A stretch of DNA of 64,000 nt from Nitrospira sp. (GTDB lineage: Bacteria > Nitrospirota > Nitrospiria > Nitrospirales > Nitrospiraceae). Shown one piece after another: positions 1 through 9,571 of the stretch. Below the pieces are notes generated by a model. That model made no database searches, had not been told where the DNA came from, and saw nothing but the letters and a program-made list of their open reading frames with translations. The DNA lies in the NCBI GenBank assembly GCA_005116775.1, contig SWDN01000003.1, positions 277,830 to 341,829 of the forward strand, given 5' to 3'. Positions within the stretch are counted from its first letter, which is position 1. Every line of letters begins with the position of its first letter. Both the position numbers and the translations under genes were made by a program.

Positions 1-14
1 GAAAAGGAGGCAGG

Positions 15-1338
15 ATGTTCGAAAGATTTACGGATAAGGGCCGGAAGATCATCATTCTCGCGCGAGAAGAGGCTGAGCGTCATCAAAACGACTACCTCGG
101 AACCGAGCATCTCGTCTTGGCCATCCTCCGTGAATCCGACGGAATCGCCCTGATGATCTTGAAGAAAATGGGGCTCTCGACCGAACAAGTCCGTTTGGAA
201 ATTGAACGGAATTTGCCCGGAGGCGGGACCACCATGACTTTTGGGGAGATTCCTTTCAGCCCTCGGGTCAAAAAAGTCATTGAATACGGGGTTGAAGAAG
301 CTCGGCTCCTCGGACACAATCATATCGGCAGTGAACACCTTCTATTGGGTCTCCTCCGGGAAGAGGAGGGGATTGGGGGCAAGATCCTTCGTAGTTTAGG
401 CGCCAATCTCCTGACAGCCCGGCAATTGACCGTGACATTCCTGCGGAAGTCCGCCCCCCGTGAGCGAGATCGGAAGAGCAATACTCCCGCGCTCGATGAG
501 TTCGGTCGTGATCTGACTCAGCTTGCCCAGGCTGGGCAACTGGATCCCGTCATTGGCCGAGCCGACGAAATCGAGCGAGTGCTCCAGATCCTCAGCCGCC
601 GCTCGAAGAACAATCCCGTGCTGATCGGAGAAGCCGGTGTCGGCAAGACCGCTATTGTCGAAGGGCTCGCCCAACGCATCATTCAGTCTGAAGTCCCGGA
701 TAACCTACTCTCACGACGAGTCATTGCGCTCGACCTCGGCTCATTGGTCGCGGGTACGAAATATCGAGGCCAATTCGAAGAACGGCTGAAGGTCGTGATG
801 AAAGAAATCGTCCAGGCCGGGAACATCATCATTTTCATCGATGAGCTCCATACCTTGGTGGGGGCAGGAGCAGCGGAAGGATCGATCGACGCATCCAACA
901 TGCTCAAGCCTGCGCTGTCGCGCGGCGAAATTCAGTGTATCGGCGCCACAACTCTGGATGAATATCGAAAGCATATTGAGAAAGATGGAGCGCTCAAAAG
1001 GCGGTTCCAGCCGATTCATGTCCAGCCACCCAGCATTGACGAAACGGTCATGATCATTCAGGGACTGCGCGATCGGTACGAAGAGCATCATGGTGTCGAA
1101 ATATCTGAAGAGGCCATCCTTGAAGCCGTCAAGCTGTCCGATCGCTACATCAGCGATCGTTTCCTGCCGGACTCTCTATGGAGCAAGGCCGATGCGCCGG
1201 ACGATTCAGCGCGCGATCGGCGATCCACTCTCCGAAGAAATGATTCGAGGACGATTCAAGGATTGCCGAAAGATTCGCGTCGTGCTTCGCGACGGCGCTC
1301 CGGCATTCATTGAGCAGGAGGCGATGGCTGGCGTCTAG
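15..1338 (+). pseudogene. clpC: ClpC-type Clp ATPase, internally deleted and frameshifted
   Basis: This is the N-terminal half of a ClpC AAA+ unfoldase, which feeds substrates to ClpP. A strong AAGGAGG ribosome site precedes the ATG. Residues 1-145 form the double Clp_N repeat, and the first AAA module follows with Walker A GEAGVGKT near residue 207 and Walker B IIFIDE. At ISDRFLPD (around base 1168-1175) the sequence jumps to the extreme C-terminus of Clp[20 protein letters not shown] and the terminal EAMAGV are read in another frame to the TAG at 1336-1338. About 400 residues, including the whole second AAA module, are absent compared with a typical ClpC of about 820 aa. The product as written could not be an active unfoldase. 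Identity is certain; whether the deletion is biological or an assembly join is not. Confidence 0.9.
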
Positions 1339-1382
1339 CATCTTAGCCCAGCGACTGCGCGACGTCATGGCAGAGAGTAGAC

Positions 1383-1417
1383 ACGGCCCTTGTGGCGCCA
1401 ACGGCCACAAGGGCCGT
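1383..1417 (+). terminator. Strong hairpin after clpC
   Basis: A perfect 14-bp inverted repeat, ACGGCCCTTGTGGC and its complement, is separated by a 7-nt loop. It lies 45 bases after the clpC stop and upstream of tsaD. There is no clear T-run after the stem, so it may act as a weak or factor-assisted terminator or as a 3'-end stabiliser. Confidence 0.6.
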
Positions 1418-1520
1418 GCTACTATCGCCTCATTTGAAGAATGTATATGTTCTCAATTCAGTTTCTGTAACCAGAAAGTGTCGTATGATAACGGCCCTTG
1501 AACAATCTACCGTTACCTGG

Positions 1521-2546
1521 ATGCCAGGCCCCATCCTCGGTATCGAAACGTCATGCGATGAAACAGCAGCATCGGTGCTTGCCGCAGACGGCTCCGTCCT
1601 CTCGAACATCATTACATCACAACATGCCGTCCACCGGCGATTTGGTGGGGTTGTCCCCGAACTTGCCTCCCGCGCCCACATTGAATCGATTGAAGTCGTT
1701 TCATCTGAGGCACTGCAACAAGCCGATCTCGCATGGGCGGATCTCACTGGAATCGCCGTCACCCAAGGACCAGGCTTGGCGGGTGCTCTGCTCGTCGGAG
1801 TCAACTATGCAAAGTCACTGGCCTATGCCTTGAATATTCCGGTAGTTGGTGTCAGCCATCTTGACGGCCACATCGCATCCGCCTGGCTGCAAGATCCAGC
1901 TTTTCCGTTGCCCTGTGTCATCTTGGTTGTATCGGGTGGGCATACCCATCTGTATCTTAAAGAGCCAAGCGGGCACTGCCTGCTACTTGGCGCCACCAGG
2001 GACGATGCGGCAGGGGAGGCCTTTGACAAAGGCGCTCAATTGCTTGGGCTGGAGCATCCTGGGGGACCAGCCATTGATCGTTTGGCTAGACAAGGAAATC
2101 CAGGGGCCGTTGCATTTCCACGTTCGTATCTAAAAAGCGGGAGTCTTGATTTTAGTTTCAGCGGATTGAAAACCGCCTTACTGTATAGACTTCAAGCGAT
2201 GGATGAGAAATCCTGTGCGGCACAAGCTGCTGACTTAGCGGCAGGTTATCAGGAGGCCATCGTGGACGTGCTGGTGAAAAAGGCCTTTGCGGCAGTTCGA
2301 TCATCCAGCGCTCGTGCGCTGGCCGTTGTCGGAGGGGTGTCCGCCAATTCTCGATTACGTGCGCTGCTCCAGCAACGAGCGACATCCGAGAACGTGCCGC
2401 TCAGTCTTCCCCCGATGGCTTACTGTACCGATAATGCCGCAATGATCGCAGCCGCAGGGAAGCAGGCGCTTTGCACAGGGCTCCGGGCTCCTCTGGACAT
2501 CGATGCCCAAGCCTCAATGGTGTCATCGTTCGCACATACGCTCTAA
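1521..2546 (+). CDS. tsaD: tRNA N6-adenosine threonylcarbamoyltransferase TsaD
   Basis: TsaD transfers the threonylcarbamoyl group to A37 of ANN-decoding tRNAs, together with TsaB and TsaE. The protein has the ASKHA-fold signature GIETSCDETAASV at its start, the SRAHIESI segment, the HLDGH metal site, VSGGHTHL and GGVSANSRLR. The start at 1521 gives 341 aa, matching the family. An upstream ATG at 1485 would add 12 residues without similarity and has only a weak ribosome site. The 3' end overlaps the proposed hflX start. Confidence 0.95.
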   Translation: MPGPILGIETSCDETAASVLAADGSVLSNIITSQHAVHRRFGGVVPELASRAHIESIEVVSSEALQQADLAWADLTGIAVTQGPGLAGALLVGVNYAKSLAYALNIPVVGVSHLDGHIASAWLQDPAFPLPCVILVVSGGHTHLYLKEPSGHCLLLGATRDDAAGEAFDKGAQLLGLEHPGGPAIDRLARQGNPGAVAFPRSYLKSGSLDFSFSGLKTALLYRLQAMDEKSCAAQAADLAAGYQEAIVDVLVKKAFAAVRSSSARALAVVGGVSANSRLRALLQQRATSENVPLSLPPMAYCTDNAAMIAAAGKQALCTGLRAPLDIDAQASMVSSFAHTL

Positions 2547-4261
2547 CCGACGACGATAAGGAAACGACGCCCATTCCAGACATTTACGGACAGGTTTTCG
2601 GTCTCCGCGCCGGCCAACTCGCCATGCTTGAGCGGCTGTATCGCCGCCGTATGCCTGTCGATGAAGTCATCTCGGCTGAAGCGGCAAAAACTCTCGCGCA
2701 GTTTACGCACGAAATTCGACGCCCCATCGGTTTGGTCATTACCAGGCGAGGAGCTGTTCAAGACGTGTTAGTCGGTGCCGGCACCGAGCCATCGCCGACG
2801 ACTCTGGCCACATTTCGTGCAAGTCCGAGATCCCTCCGGGGTCTTCGTCTGATACGCTCGCATCTAAAGGAACAAATCCTGACGCAAGAGGATCTTACCC
2901 TGCTGGGCCTGCTCCGGCTCGACATGATCGGAGTGTTGGCTGTTACCCCCAAAGGCGAACCAGGATTACTCTCTCTGGCCCATCTGAATCCACCCAGCGC
3001 TCAGGGGCAGCTATATACACTCCTAAAGCCCACGCTGGTGCATCAATGCCCGGTGAGTTTTGAGACATTTATTCGTGAACTAGAGGCGGATCTACAACGT
3101 CAGGGCGAGTCTCACATGATGTCTCAGAAACAGACCGCCATCCTCGTGAGCGCCTCGCCCAAGAGCAAGGCCGACCAAGAGGAACACCTCACCGAGCTGG
3201 CCGAGCTAGCCTCCTCTGCAGATCTCACAGTGATCGATCGGTTAGTGCAACGCACACAGGGCGGTGGCCGCCAGCGATTTCAACTGGGGAGCGGCAAACT
3301 CAAGGACGTGCTGATGCAAGCCATGCAAAAAGGCGCGGACCTGCTTATCTTCGATCAAGATTTAGCCCCCGCGCAGCTGCGCACAATTGAAGAGATCACG
3401 GACCTGACGGTCATCGATCGCACCCAGCTGATTCTCGACATCTTTGCGCAACGGGCGCATAGCCGAGAGGGCAAGGTACAAGTCGAATTGGCGCAACTCC
3501 GTTATTTGCTTCCTCGTCTCTCCGGTCATGGGACGAGCCTGTCGCGATTGGGAGGCGGCATCGGAAGCAGAGGTCCCGGCGAAACGAAGCTCGAAACGGA
3601 CCGCCGTCGCATCAGAGAGCGCATCGACCATTTGGATCGGGAAATCGAGGGATTTGCCCGTCATCAAGATCAACGGCGATCGCGCCGCATCCGACAGACA
3701 TTCCCAGTTCTATCCATCGTGGGCTACACAAACGCCGGCAAGTCGACATTACTCAACGTGTTAACGAACAGCCAGGTGAGCACAGCCCCACGGGTTTTTG
3801 AAACGCTCGATACTACGAGCCGCAGGCTGCGTTTCCCCGATGGCCGCGAAGTGATCCTCACCGACACGGTAGGATTTATCCGTGACCTGCCGAAAGATCT
3901 CCTCGCAGCATTCAGAACGACATTGGATGAGCTGCGCGATGCTGATCTCCTCTTGCATGTGGTCGATGCCGGAGCGAAAGATATGGAAGCCCATATCGCA
4001 TCGGTCAATACCGTGCTCCAAAGTCTCGGTCTCGATCAAGTTCCACAGGTTCTAATATTCAATAAATGCGACCGGCTTCCGACTGGGCAAGCTGAAGCCC
4101 TCTGTCGGCGTCATAGCGCGATCGGGATTTCAGCTCTGCATCCGGAGACTTTGCCTCAGCTGATCCAGCATCTCGAAGACCGGCTGACTGCGCTCACCCC
4201 GGTAGACGGCTTTTCCCAGAAATCGGCAGATCAGGCACACACGCTTGCATCTCGTCCTTAA
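2471..4261 (+). CDS. hflX: GTPase HflX with long N-terminal extension
   Basis: HflX is a ribosome-associated GTPase that splits or rescues stalled ribosomes. The central HflX region has GGGRQRFQLGSGK and the glycine-rich GGGIGSRGPGETKLETDR. The G domain follows with P-loop GYTNAGKST, DTVGFIRDLP and NKCD. About 200 residues before the conserved core form the extra N-terminal region, IYGQVFGLRAGQ..., found in long HflX forms. The TTG at 2471 is the only start that keeps this IYGQV segment, and it overlaps tsaD by 76 bases. The next start, ATG 2624, would cut into it. The start is therefore uncertain, but the identity is not. Confidence 0.93.
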   Translation: MHRAPGSSGHRCPSLNGVIVRTYALTDDDKETTPIPDIYGQVFGLRAGQLAMLERLYRRRMPVDEVISAEAAKTLAQFTHEIRRPIGLVITRRGAVQDVLVGAGTEPSPTTLATFRASPRSLRGLRLIRSHLKEQILTQEDLTLLGLLRLDMIGVLAVTPKGEPGLLSLAHLNPPSAQGQLYTLLKPTLVHQCPVSFETFIRELEADLQRQGESHMMSQKQTAILVSASPKSKADQEEHLTELAELASSADLTVIDRLVQRTQGGGRQRFQLGSGKLKDVLMQAMQKGADLLIFDQDLAPAQLRTIEEITDLTVIDRTQLILDIFAQRAHSREGKVQVELAQLRYLLPRLSGHGTSLSRLGGGIGSRGPGETKLETDRRRIRERIDHLDREIEGFARHQDQRRSRRIRQTFPVLSIVGYTNAGKSTLLNVLTNSQVSTAPRVFETLDTTSRRLRFPDGREVILTDTVGFIRDLPKDLLAAFRTTLDELRDADLLLHVVDAGAKDMEAHIASVNTVLQSLGLDQVPQVLIFNKCDRLPTGQAEALCRRHSAIGISALHPETLPQLIQHLEDRLTALTPVDGFSQKSADQAHTLASRP

Positions 4262-4293
4262 CCCGCTGCACAATCGACCTTTCTGATACGACC

Positions 4294-4956
4294 ATGATAA
4301 CGAAAGCTTCGCCATCTTCGGATCGTCGGACGCGTCTCCAAGAAATTGCAAAGACCCTCCAGCGCACGATGCCAAGTCCAAAGATGGAGCTCGACCATCG
4401 CTCCCCTTGGGAGTTGCTTGTGGCAACCATCCTCTCCGCCCAATGTACCGATCAGCGAGTGAACCAAGTCACGCCATCGCTTTTTCGTCGGTATCGGCAA
4501 CCGGCAGAGTTGGCGACAGCCCATCTTTCTGAGGTCGAAGAACTCATTCGTTCTACCGGCTTCTTTAAGAACAAAGCGAAACATCTTGTCGACTGCGGCA
4601 AAGCTGTGACCGAGCGCTTCGGCGAACAGGTTCCGCACACAATGGAAGAGTTGATCACGTTGCCGGGTGTTGGCAGGAAAACGGCAAATGTCATTCTGGG
4701 GACTGCGTTCAGCCAACCCAGTATCGTCGTCGATACCCATGTGAAGCGCGTGGCGAAGCGACTTGGATTGACCAGATCCGACAATCCAGACTTGGTCGAA
4801 CAAGACCTGCAGCAGCTCCTGCAAAAATCCCAGTGGACCGCTGTTTCGCAACGATTATTATTGCATGGCCGCTATGTCTGTCTTGCCAGAAAACCCCAGT
4901 GCGCCACATGTCCGGTCTACCGGCACTGCCCATGGAAAGAGAAAGGTCTCCAATGA
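4294..4956 (+). CDS. nth: Endonuclease III (base excision repair glycosylase/AP lyase)
   Basis: This enzyme removes oxidised pyrimidines from DNA and nicks the abasic site. The 220-aa protein has ILSAQCTDQRVN, the helix-hairpin-helix LPGVGRKTANV with the catalytic lysine just before TANV, the catalytic aspartate in VVDTHVKR, and the C-terminal iron-sulfur cluster cysteines in CLARKPQCATCPVYRHC. Length is typical. The stop overlaps the yicC start as ATGA, so the two are probably translationally coupled. Confidence 0.96.
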   Translation: MITKASPSSDRRTRLQEIAKTLQRTMPSPKMELDHRSPWELLVATILSAQCTDQRVNQVTPSLFRRYRQPAELATAHLSEVEELIRSTGFFKNKAKHLVDCGKAVTERFGEQVPHTMEELITLPGVGRKTANVILGTAFSQPSIVVDTHVKRVAKRLGLTRSDNPDLVEQDLQQLLQKSQWTAVSQRLLLHGRYVCLARKPQCATCPVYRHCPWKEKGLQ

Positions 4957-5831
4957 TTCGTAGCATGACTGGTTTTGGACGACGACAGGCGCCCTGGCAG
5001 GATGGATCCGTGACGGTGGAGATGCGCTCCGTCAACCATCGCTTTCTAGAAATTGCCTGTCGCATGCCCAGGCCGCTAAGCCCTCTGGAAGACACCTTCA
5101 AGAAAGCCATTCAGCAGCGCTGTACACGTGGGCGCATCGACGTCACGGTGACGGTCCAGGCGGGCAAAGGCCGCGCCGAAAACGTCATTCTTGACCAATC
5201 CCTCGCGAAACAGTACCATCAGGCCCTCCGGACCCTCAAGAAATCCCTGAAGCTGAGCGGTTCTATCGATCTTGCGCTGATGGCTGGGCTCCGCGATGTG
5301 CTGTCGGTATCGGATCAACCGACGGAAGACCCGAAACTGGCGAAGATCGCTCAACAACTGACGGTCCAGGCATTGGCGGATCTTGAGGGCATGCGAACAC
5401 GCGAAGGGAAGGCCCTGGCAGAGGATATGAGTGCGCGGATTCAGACGATCCGAGGTCATAAGACCCTTGTCGCCGCACGGACTCCTCTACTGGCCCAGGA
5501 AATCTTTGACAAAATGAAGGGTCGTGTGGAAAAACTATTGGGATCGGAAATCCCCGACCCTTCCCGGCTGTATCAGGAGCTGGCGGTATACGCCGATCGT
5601 GGCGATATTACGGAAGAAATAGTCAGGTTGGACTCGCATATGATACAGTTTGAGCAGACGATCAACCGCGCAGACTCTGTAGGCAAAACACTCGATTTCC
5701 TACTTCAGGAAATTGGGCGGGAAGTCAACACGATCGGGTCGAAAGCCAACGATGCGGAAATCGCCGGTCATGTGGTCCAGATGAAGGCCGAACTGGAACG
5801 CATTCGTGAACAGGTCCAGAACGTCGAATGA
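4953..5831 (+). CDS. YicC family endoribonuclease
   Basis: This is a 292-aa YicC/YloC-type protein, a family shown in E. coli and Bacillus to cleave RNA. The conserved start MIRSMTGFGR, MRSVNHRFLEI and the C-terminal DFLLQEIGREVNTIGSKAND are all present. The ATG at 4953 overlaps the nth stop, and the stop overlaps the gmk start, both as ATGA. The track ORF starting at 4833 only adds antifamily sequence. Placement directly before gmk and rpoZ is the classical yicC-gmk-rpoZ order. Confidence 0.93.
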   Translation: MIRSMTGFGRRQAPWQDGSVTVEMRSVNHRFLEIACRMPRPLSPLEDTFKKAIQQRCTRGRIDVTVTVQAGKGRAENVILDQSLAKQYHQALRTLKKSLKLSGSIDLALMAGLRDVLSVSDQPTEDPKLAKIAQQLTVQALADLEGMRTREGKALAEDMSARIQTIRGHKTLVAARTPLLAQEIFDKMKGRVEKLLGSEIPDPSRLYQELAVYADRGDITEEIVRLDSHMIQFEQTINRADSVGKTLDFLLQEIGREVNTIGSKANDAEIAGHVVQMKAELERIREQVQNVE

Positions 5832-6538
5832 ATTCAGTCACCACGACCAGCCCTACGGCTCCGGCATCCGACCATGCGCGGTCTTCAATGGATCGTCGCG
5901 GAATTCTTTTCATTATCTCTGCGCCATCCGGAACGGGGAAAACGACACTGTGTAAACAGCTCGCGGCGAATCTCCCAGGACTGTGGCATTCAATTTCCTA
6001 TACGACGAGGAAGCCGCGGCCGGGCGAAGAGCATGGCCGCGAGTATTATTTCATTGAGGAACAGTCATTTCGAGACATGATCGCGCGAAATGAATTTGTC
6101 GAGTGGGCTCATGTCTACGGACACCTCTATGGGACGCCGCGGAAGTCGCTGACCGAAAAGACCGAGCAAGGGATCGATGTGTTATTGGAGATCGACGTGC
6201 AAGGGGCGATGCAGGTCAAAAAGCGATTCGAGGATTCGGTGGCGATTTTTATTCTTCCGCCCTCGATGACCGTGCTCCGGGCTAGACTCCAAACCAGAGC
6301 CTCCGATACCGCGGATGAGATCCAACGGCGTCTCAACAAGGTCAAAGAGGAAGTGTGGAGCTATCGAGAATACGCCTATGTCGTTCGAAACGAAGATCTC
6401 GGCCAGTCGCTTCGCGACCTCGAAAGCATCTTCTGGTCTGAACGGTTGAAGACGAAGCGGTTGAATATGGGCTGGCTCGAAAGTAATTTCATTCTTGACG
6501 ATGAACAAAAACCTGAAGATCACAACGATCTTCCCTAA
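5828..6538 (+). CDS. gmk: Guanylate kinase
   Basis: Gmk phosphorylates GMP to GDP. The P-loop SAPSGTGKTT, the GMP-binding YTTRKPRPGE and HGREYYFIEE, and the EIDVQGAMQVKK segment are intact. The start at 5828 (ATGA overlap with yicC) gives 236 aa. An internal ATG at 5888 would give about 216 aa, closer to the usual 200-210, so the first 20 residues may be untranslated or a lineage extension. It sits in the yicC-gmk-rpoZ-coaBC cluster. Confidence 0.95.
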   Translation: MNSVTTTSPTAPASDHARSSMDRRGILFIISAPSGTGKTTLCKQLAANLPGLWHSISYTTRKPRPGEEHGREYYFIEEQSFRDMIARNEFVEWAHVYGHLYGTPRKSLTEKTEQGIDVLLEIDVQGAMQVKKRFEDSVAIFILPPSMTVLRARLQTRASDTADEIQRRLNKVKEEVWSYREYAYVVRNEDLGQSLRDLESIFWSERLKTKRLNMGWLESNFILDDEQKPEDHNDLP

Positions 6539-6559
6539 CCCCGAAGGAGCACCGGACTC

Positions 6560-6916
6560 ATGATCGACATGTTAAGACTCTTACCACAATACACTCAAGG
6601 TGAGTTCGATTCGCGCCACCGGCTGGCGATTCTTACAGCCCAACGAGCAAAGCACATTGTTCAGGGATCGCGTCATGCTCCCTCGCGCTTTACCAAGGAA
6701 ACGGCCATCGCCCTCGATGAAGTCCTCCGGGGACAAATCTCATACCTCGTCGGCCAAGAAGCCCGGGATGCCATGAAGGAGGCAAAACGCGGCAAGGAAG
6801 GCGAAATGGAGCGGGTGGCCTTGATGACCGGCGACGATGCGAAAGAGATCAAAAAGGAGCTGAGCGTCTATGTCGACGACAGTCCAAAGCCAGTAGTGGG
6901 TGAGAGCGAGGAGTAA
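6560..6916 (+). CDS. rpoZ: RNA polymerase omega subunit
   Basis: Omega assists assembly of the RNA polymerase beta-prime subunit. The 118-aa protein carries the characteristic SRHRLAILTAQRAKHIVQGS helix early on and a charged C-terminal tail longer than that of E. coli. A GAAGGAG ribosome site precedes the ATG. Its position after gmk and before coaBC supports the call. Confidence 0.9.
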   Translation: MIDMLRLLPQYTQGEFDSRHRLAILTAQRAKHIVQGSRHAPSRFTKETAIALDEVLRGQISYLVGQEARDAMKEAKRGKEGEMERVALMTGDDAKEIKKELSVYVDDSPKPVVGESEE

Positions 6917-6919
6917 CCG

Positions 6920-8231
6920 GTGACGATTTCCGATTCGAGCGGGCCGATGTTGACTGGAAAACAGATCGTGCTCGGCGTGACCGGCAGCATCGCGGCCTAT
7001 AAGTCCGTGTCCTTACTCAGAACGTTACTCCGCGAAGGAGCAATCGTGCATGTAGTAATGACGCAATCGGCCACGAAGTTCGTCACCCCGCTTACATTTG
7101 AAGTGCTCTCCGGCCATCCTGTTTCGACGGATCTGTTCGAGGCGCACGATGAGATGAAGCACTTGTCATTGCCAGAACAGGCAGATGTCGTCGTCGTTGC
7201 GCCTGCCACGGCCAATTGTCTTGCAAAGTCAGCGCTGGGGCTGGGCGACGATCTGCTCTCGACCATGCTCCTGACGGCACAGTGCCCGCTGATTATGGCC
7301 CCCGCCATGGACGGAGGGATGTGGACTCATCCATCCGTCACCGAACACGTAGCGACATTGCGTGCGAGGGGAACGATTGTGGTGAGTCCAGAAATAGGAC
7401 CGCTCGCTTCAGGACGGATCGGCCAAGGCCGCTTGGCAGAGGAAGCCACAATTTTGGAAGCTATTCAGGCAGCGTTGGCTCCACGACGCGATTGGCAAGG
7501 ACATCGTATTCTGGTTTCGGCAGGCCCGACGGTGCGACTGGCAAGGACACCGCGTGCTGGTTTCGGCAGGCCCGACGCAGGAACCGATCGATCCAGTGCG
7601 CTTCATTTCAAACCGGTCTTCCGGCAAGATGGGCTATGCGATTGCTGAGGCCGCCCGAGCGAGAGGAGCCCAGGTGGTCCTCGTCACAGGTCCCACAGCC
7701 TTGCAGGCGCCGAAAGGCGTCGAGGTCGTGTCGGTTGCCACGGCTGAAGACATGTTGAAGGCACTGTCCACGCGCCTCGCATGGTCTACCATGGTCATCA
7801 TGGCTGCTGCTGTGGCGGACTTTCGTCCCATAGAGCCGTGTTCGCAAAAAATAAAGAAACAAGGGCGAACTGGCCAGATGCTCGATCTCGAACGCACGAC
7901 GGATATTCTGGCCTCCTTATCCGCCCAGCGGACCACGCAACTCATGGTCGGCTTTGCCGCTGAGACCCATGATTTGATCGCTCATGCGAAAGAGAAACTC
8001 ACAGTAAAAGGACTCGACCTGATTGTCGCAAACGATGTCACGGTAGAGGGAGCAGGGTTCGGCAGCGATCAGAACAGCGCTACATTGATCGATCGGCAGG
8101 GGATTGTCACAGAACTGCCCCTGATGCCAAAACGAACACTTGCCGACGCAATTTTGAACCGGGCTCACGAATTGCTGAGGGCAAGACAATCCGTCGAGCC
8201 ACTCAAACCTGTTGCAGGAGAACGGTCCTAG
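6920..8231 (+). pseudogene. coaBC: CoaBC bifunctional coenzyme A biosynthesis protein, split by a tandem duplication
   Basis: CoaBC joins cysteine to 4'-phosphopantothenate (CoaB) and decarboxylates the product (CoaC). The GTG start follows a GAGGAG site. The flavodoxin-like CoaC half has GVTGSIAAYKS and PAMDGGMWTHPSV; note PAMD where the usual motif is PAMN, a variant I recall from some other lineages. At 7488-7579 a 46-bp direct duplication with five mismatches moves the frame. The CoaB half (SAGPTQEPIDPVRFISNRSSG, then AAAVADF) therefore continues only in the second ORF, which ends at 8231. Deleting one repeat unit restores one continuous protein of about 420 aa. CoaBC is normally essential, so the break is suspect. 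Confidence 0.9.
7488..7579. repeat. 46-bp divergent tandem duplication inside coaBC
   Basis: Unit one starts GCGATTGGCAAGGACATCG and unit two GCGACTGGCAAGGACACCG, 46 bases apart. Over 44 aligned bases they differ at five positions that change only one amino acid (Ile/Val) when read in the CoaBC frame. The two units therefore look like alleles of the same site joined head to tail. Because 46 is not a multiple of three, the gene is frameshifted. Confidence 0.85.
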
Positions 8232-8234
8232 TTT

Positions 8235-8915
8235 ATGGCTCAGAATCAAAACACTGCCGAGAACGCGCTGGAAATCGATCGGCTAGCTACCCAGTTGGCT
8301 AAAGACCCCCATTCCAAAGCGTTCATGCCTCTGGCTGAAGAGTATGGAAAAGTCGGCATGTGGCAGGAAGCTGCCGGCGTCCTCGAAGATGGACTCAAGG
8401 TCTATCCCGGTTTCATTACAGCCATGGTTGCACTTGGACGCGCCTATGACCATATGGGGCAGTCCATGAAGGCTAAGGCGATACTAGAGGAATCTGTCAA
8501 GCTGAGCCCGGATAACCTGCGCGCGCACAGGACGTTGATTAAGATCTACCAGAGTCAGGGGCTGAACGAATCAGCGATCCAATCTTGTGCGGTTATCCTG
8601 GCGGTCAACCCACGGGATGAAGAAGCACTCTCAGTCCAGTCTGCGTTGGGTGGACCACTAAAACAAAGCAAGAGACCGGAAGGGCCAACGCCTGAGGCTT
8701 CGGTCGCGCACAATCTTGTTGGCCAGAAGAAGCGTCAAGCAGAAGAACAGGTCATGGATTCTGGGGCAGCCCCCCCAACTACCGACGCTGGGGAGATTCC
8801 TCCTACGTCACCGCGCACTGAAGTTGTCGTACAACTGGAGTCCTGGCTTCGGAGTATTGAATTGCGCCGGCATGATCGAGACACCACAAACACACCGCAC
8901 TCTAAAGCCTCTTAA
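8235..8915 (+). CDS. TPR-repeat protein of unknown role
   Basis: This 226-aa protein has two to three tetratricopeptide-like repeats in residues 25-130 (for example PLAEEYGKVGMWQEAAGVLEDGL and ALGRAYDHMGQSMKAKAILEESV). A low-complexity Pro/Thr-rich linker and a short conserved-looking C-terminal segment (VVQLESWLRSIELRR) follow. There is no signal peptide, so it is probably cytoplasmic and acts through protein contacts. It starts three bases after the coaBC stop and is probably co-transcribed. No specific function can be assigned. Confidence 0.8.
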   Translation: MAQNQNTAENALEIDRLATQLAKDPHSKAFMPLAEEYGKVGMWQEAAGVLEDGLKVYPGFITAMVALGRAYDHMGQSMKAKAILEESVKLSPDNLRAHRTLIKIYQSQGLNESAIQSCAVILAVNPRDEEALSVQSALGGPLKQSKRPEGPTPEASVAHNLVGQKKRQAEEQVMDSGAAPPTTDAGEIPPTSPRTEVVVQLESWLRSIELRRHDRDTTNTPHSKAS

Positions 8916-8929
8916 TATTTTTCATGCGT

Positions 8930-8958
8930 TTGACCGGTCTGAGGCGGACTGCTACAAT
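8930..8958 (+). promoter_or_regulatory. Sigma70-type promoter for aroQ-efp-accBC
   Basis: TTGACC and TACAAT are separated by 17 nt, an almost ideal sigma70 promoter, and lie about 65 bases upstream of aroQ. Transcription would begin near base 8965. This separates the aroQ-efp-accB-accC unit from the preceding coaBC cluster. Confidence 0.7.
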
Positions 8959-9023
8959 GCCGTCCTGCTGGGGGCTGTCACAGAAAATCATCCTTGCATA
9001 TTCAGTTATGTGAATAGAGAGAC

Positions 9024-9524
9024 ATGCTACGAATACGAGTCTTGCACGGTCCCAATCTCAATCTTCTCGGGACGAGAGAACCGTCCATATATGGCGCCCT
9101 CTCACTCGACGCTGTGAACTCAGCCATCATGAAGTTGGCTGAAGAGTTAGCCGTGGAAGTCGATCTGCGCCAGTCGAATAGCGAGGGTGAACTCGTCAAC
9201 TGGATTCAAGAGGCTGGGACGGGATACGATGGGATGATTATTAACCCGGCTGCCTATACGCATACCAGCATCGCAATCCGGGATGCCATTGCGGCGGTCG
9301 GTCTGCCGACCATTGAAGTGCATCTGTCCAACATTCATCGGCGGGAAGAATTTCGCCAGCGCTCCTATATCGCGGGAGTCGCCATTGGACAGATTTCCGG
9401 CTTAGGTCCAACCGGCTATCTCCTGGCACTTCGTGGTTTGCACGACCATCTCACTGCGTCGAGGCGCCAGAAGAAAACCTCCACATCCGTAACATCGCGA
9501 CGGGCGGCAAAAGGAACGAGATAA
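9024..9524 (+). CDS. aroQ: Type II 3-dehydroquinate dehydratase
   Basis: AroQ performs the third step of the shikimate pathway. The 166-aa protein shows [17 protein letters not shown] with the active-site tyrosine, [21 protein letters not shown] and [15 protein letters not shown] basic, Ser/Thr-rich tail of about 20 residues extends beyond the usual end. It is followed by efp and accBC, a common bacterial order. Confidence 0.95.
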   Translation: MLRIRVLHGPNLNLLGTREPSIYGALSLDAVNSAIMKLAEELAVEVDLRQSNSEGELVNWIQEAGTGYDGMIINPAAYTHTSIAIRDAIAAVGLPTIEVHLSNIHRREEFRQRSYIAGVAIGQISGLGPTGYLLALRGLHDHLTASRRQKKTSTSVTSRRAAKGTR

Positions 9525-9571
9525 TTGCGGCGCCGATCGAATGACTGCAGACAGCGTGAAGGGAGCATCGA

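Noticed and set aside
9525-9571. Loss of a pepQ-type gene between aroQ and efp
   Set aside because: That order is common in other bacteria, but the 47-bp gap contains no trace of a peptidase, so absence rather than deletion cannot be distinguished.
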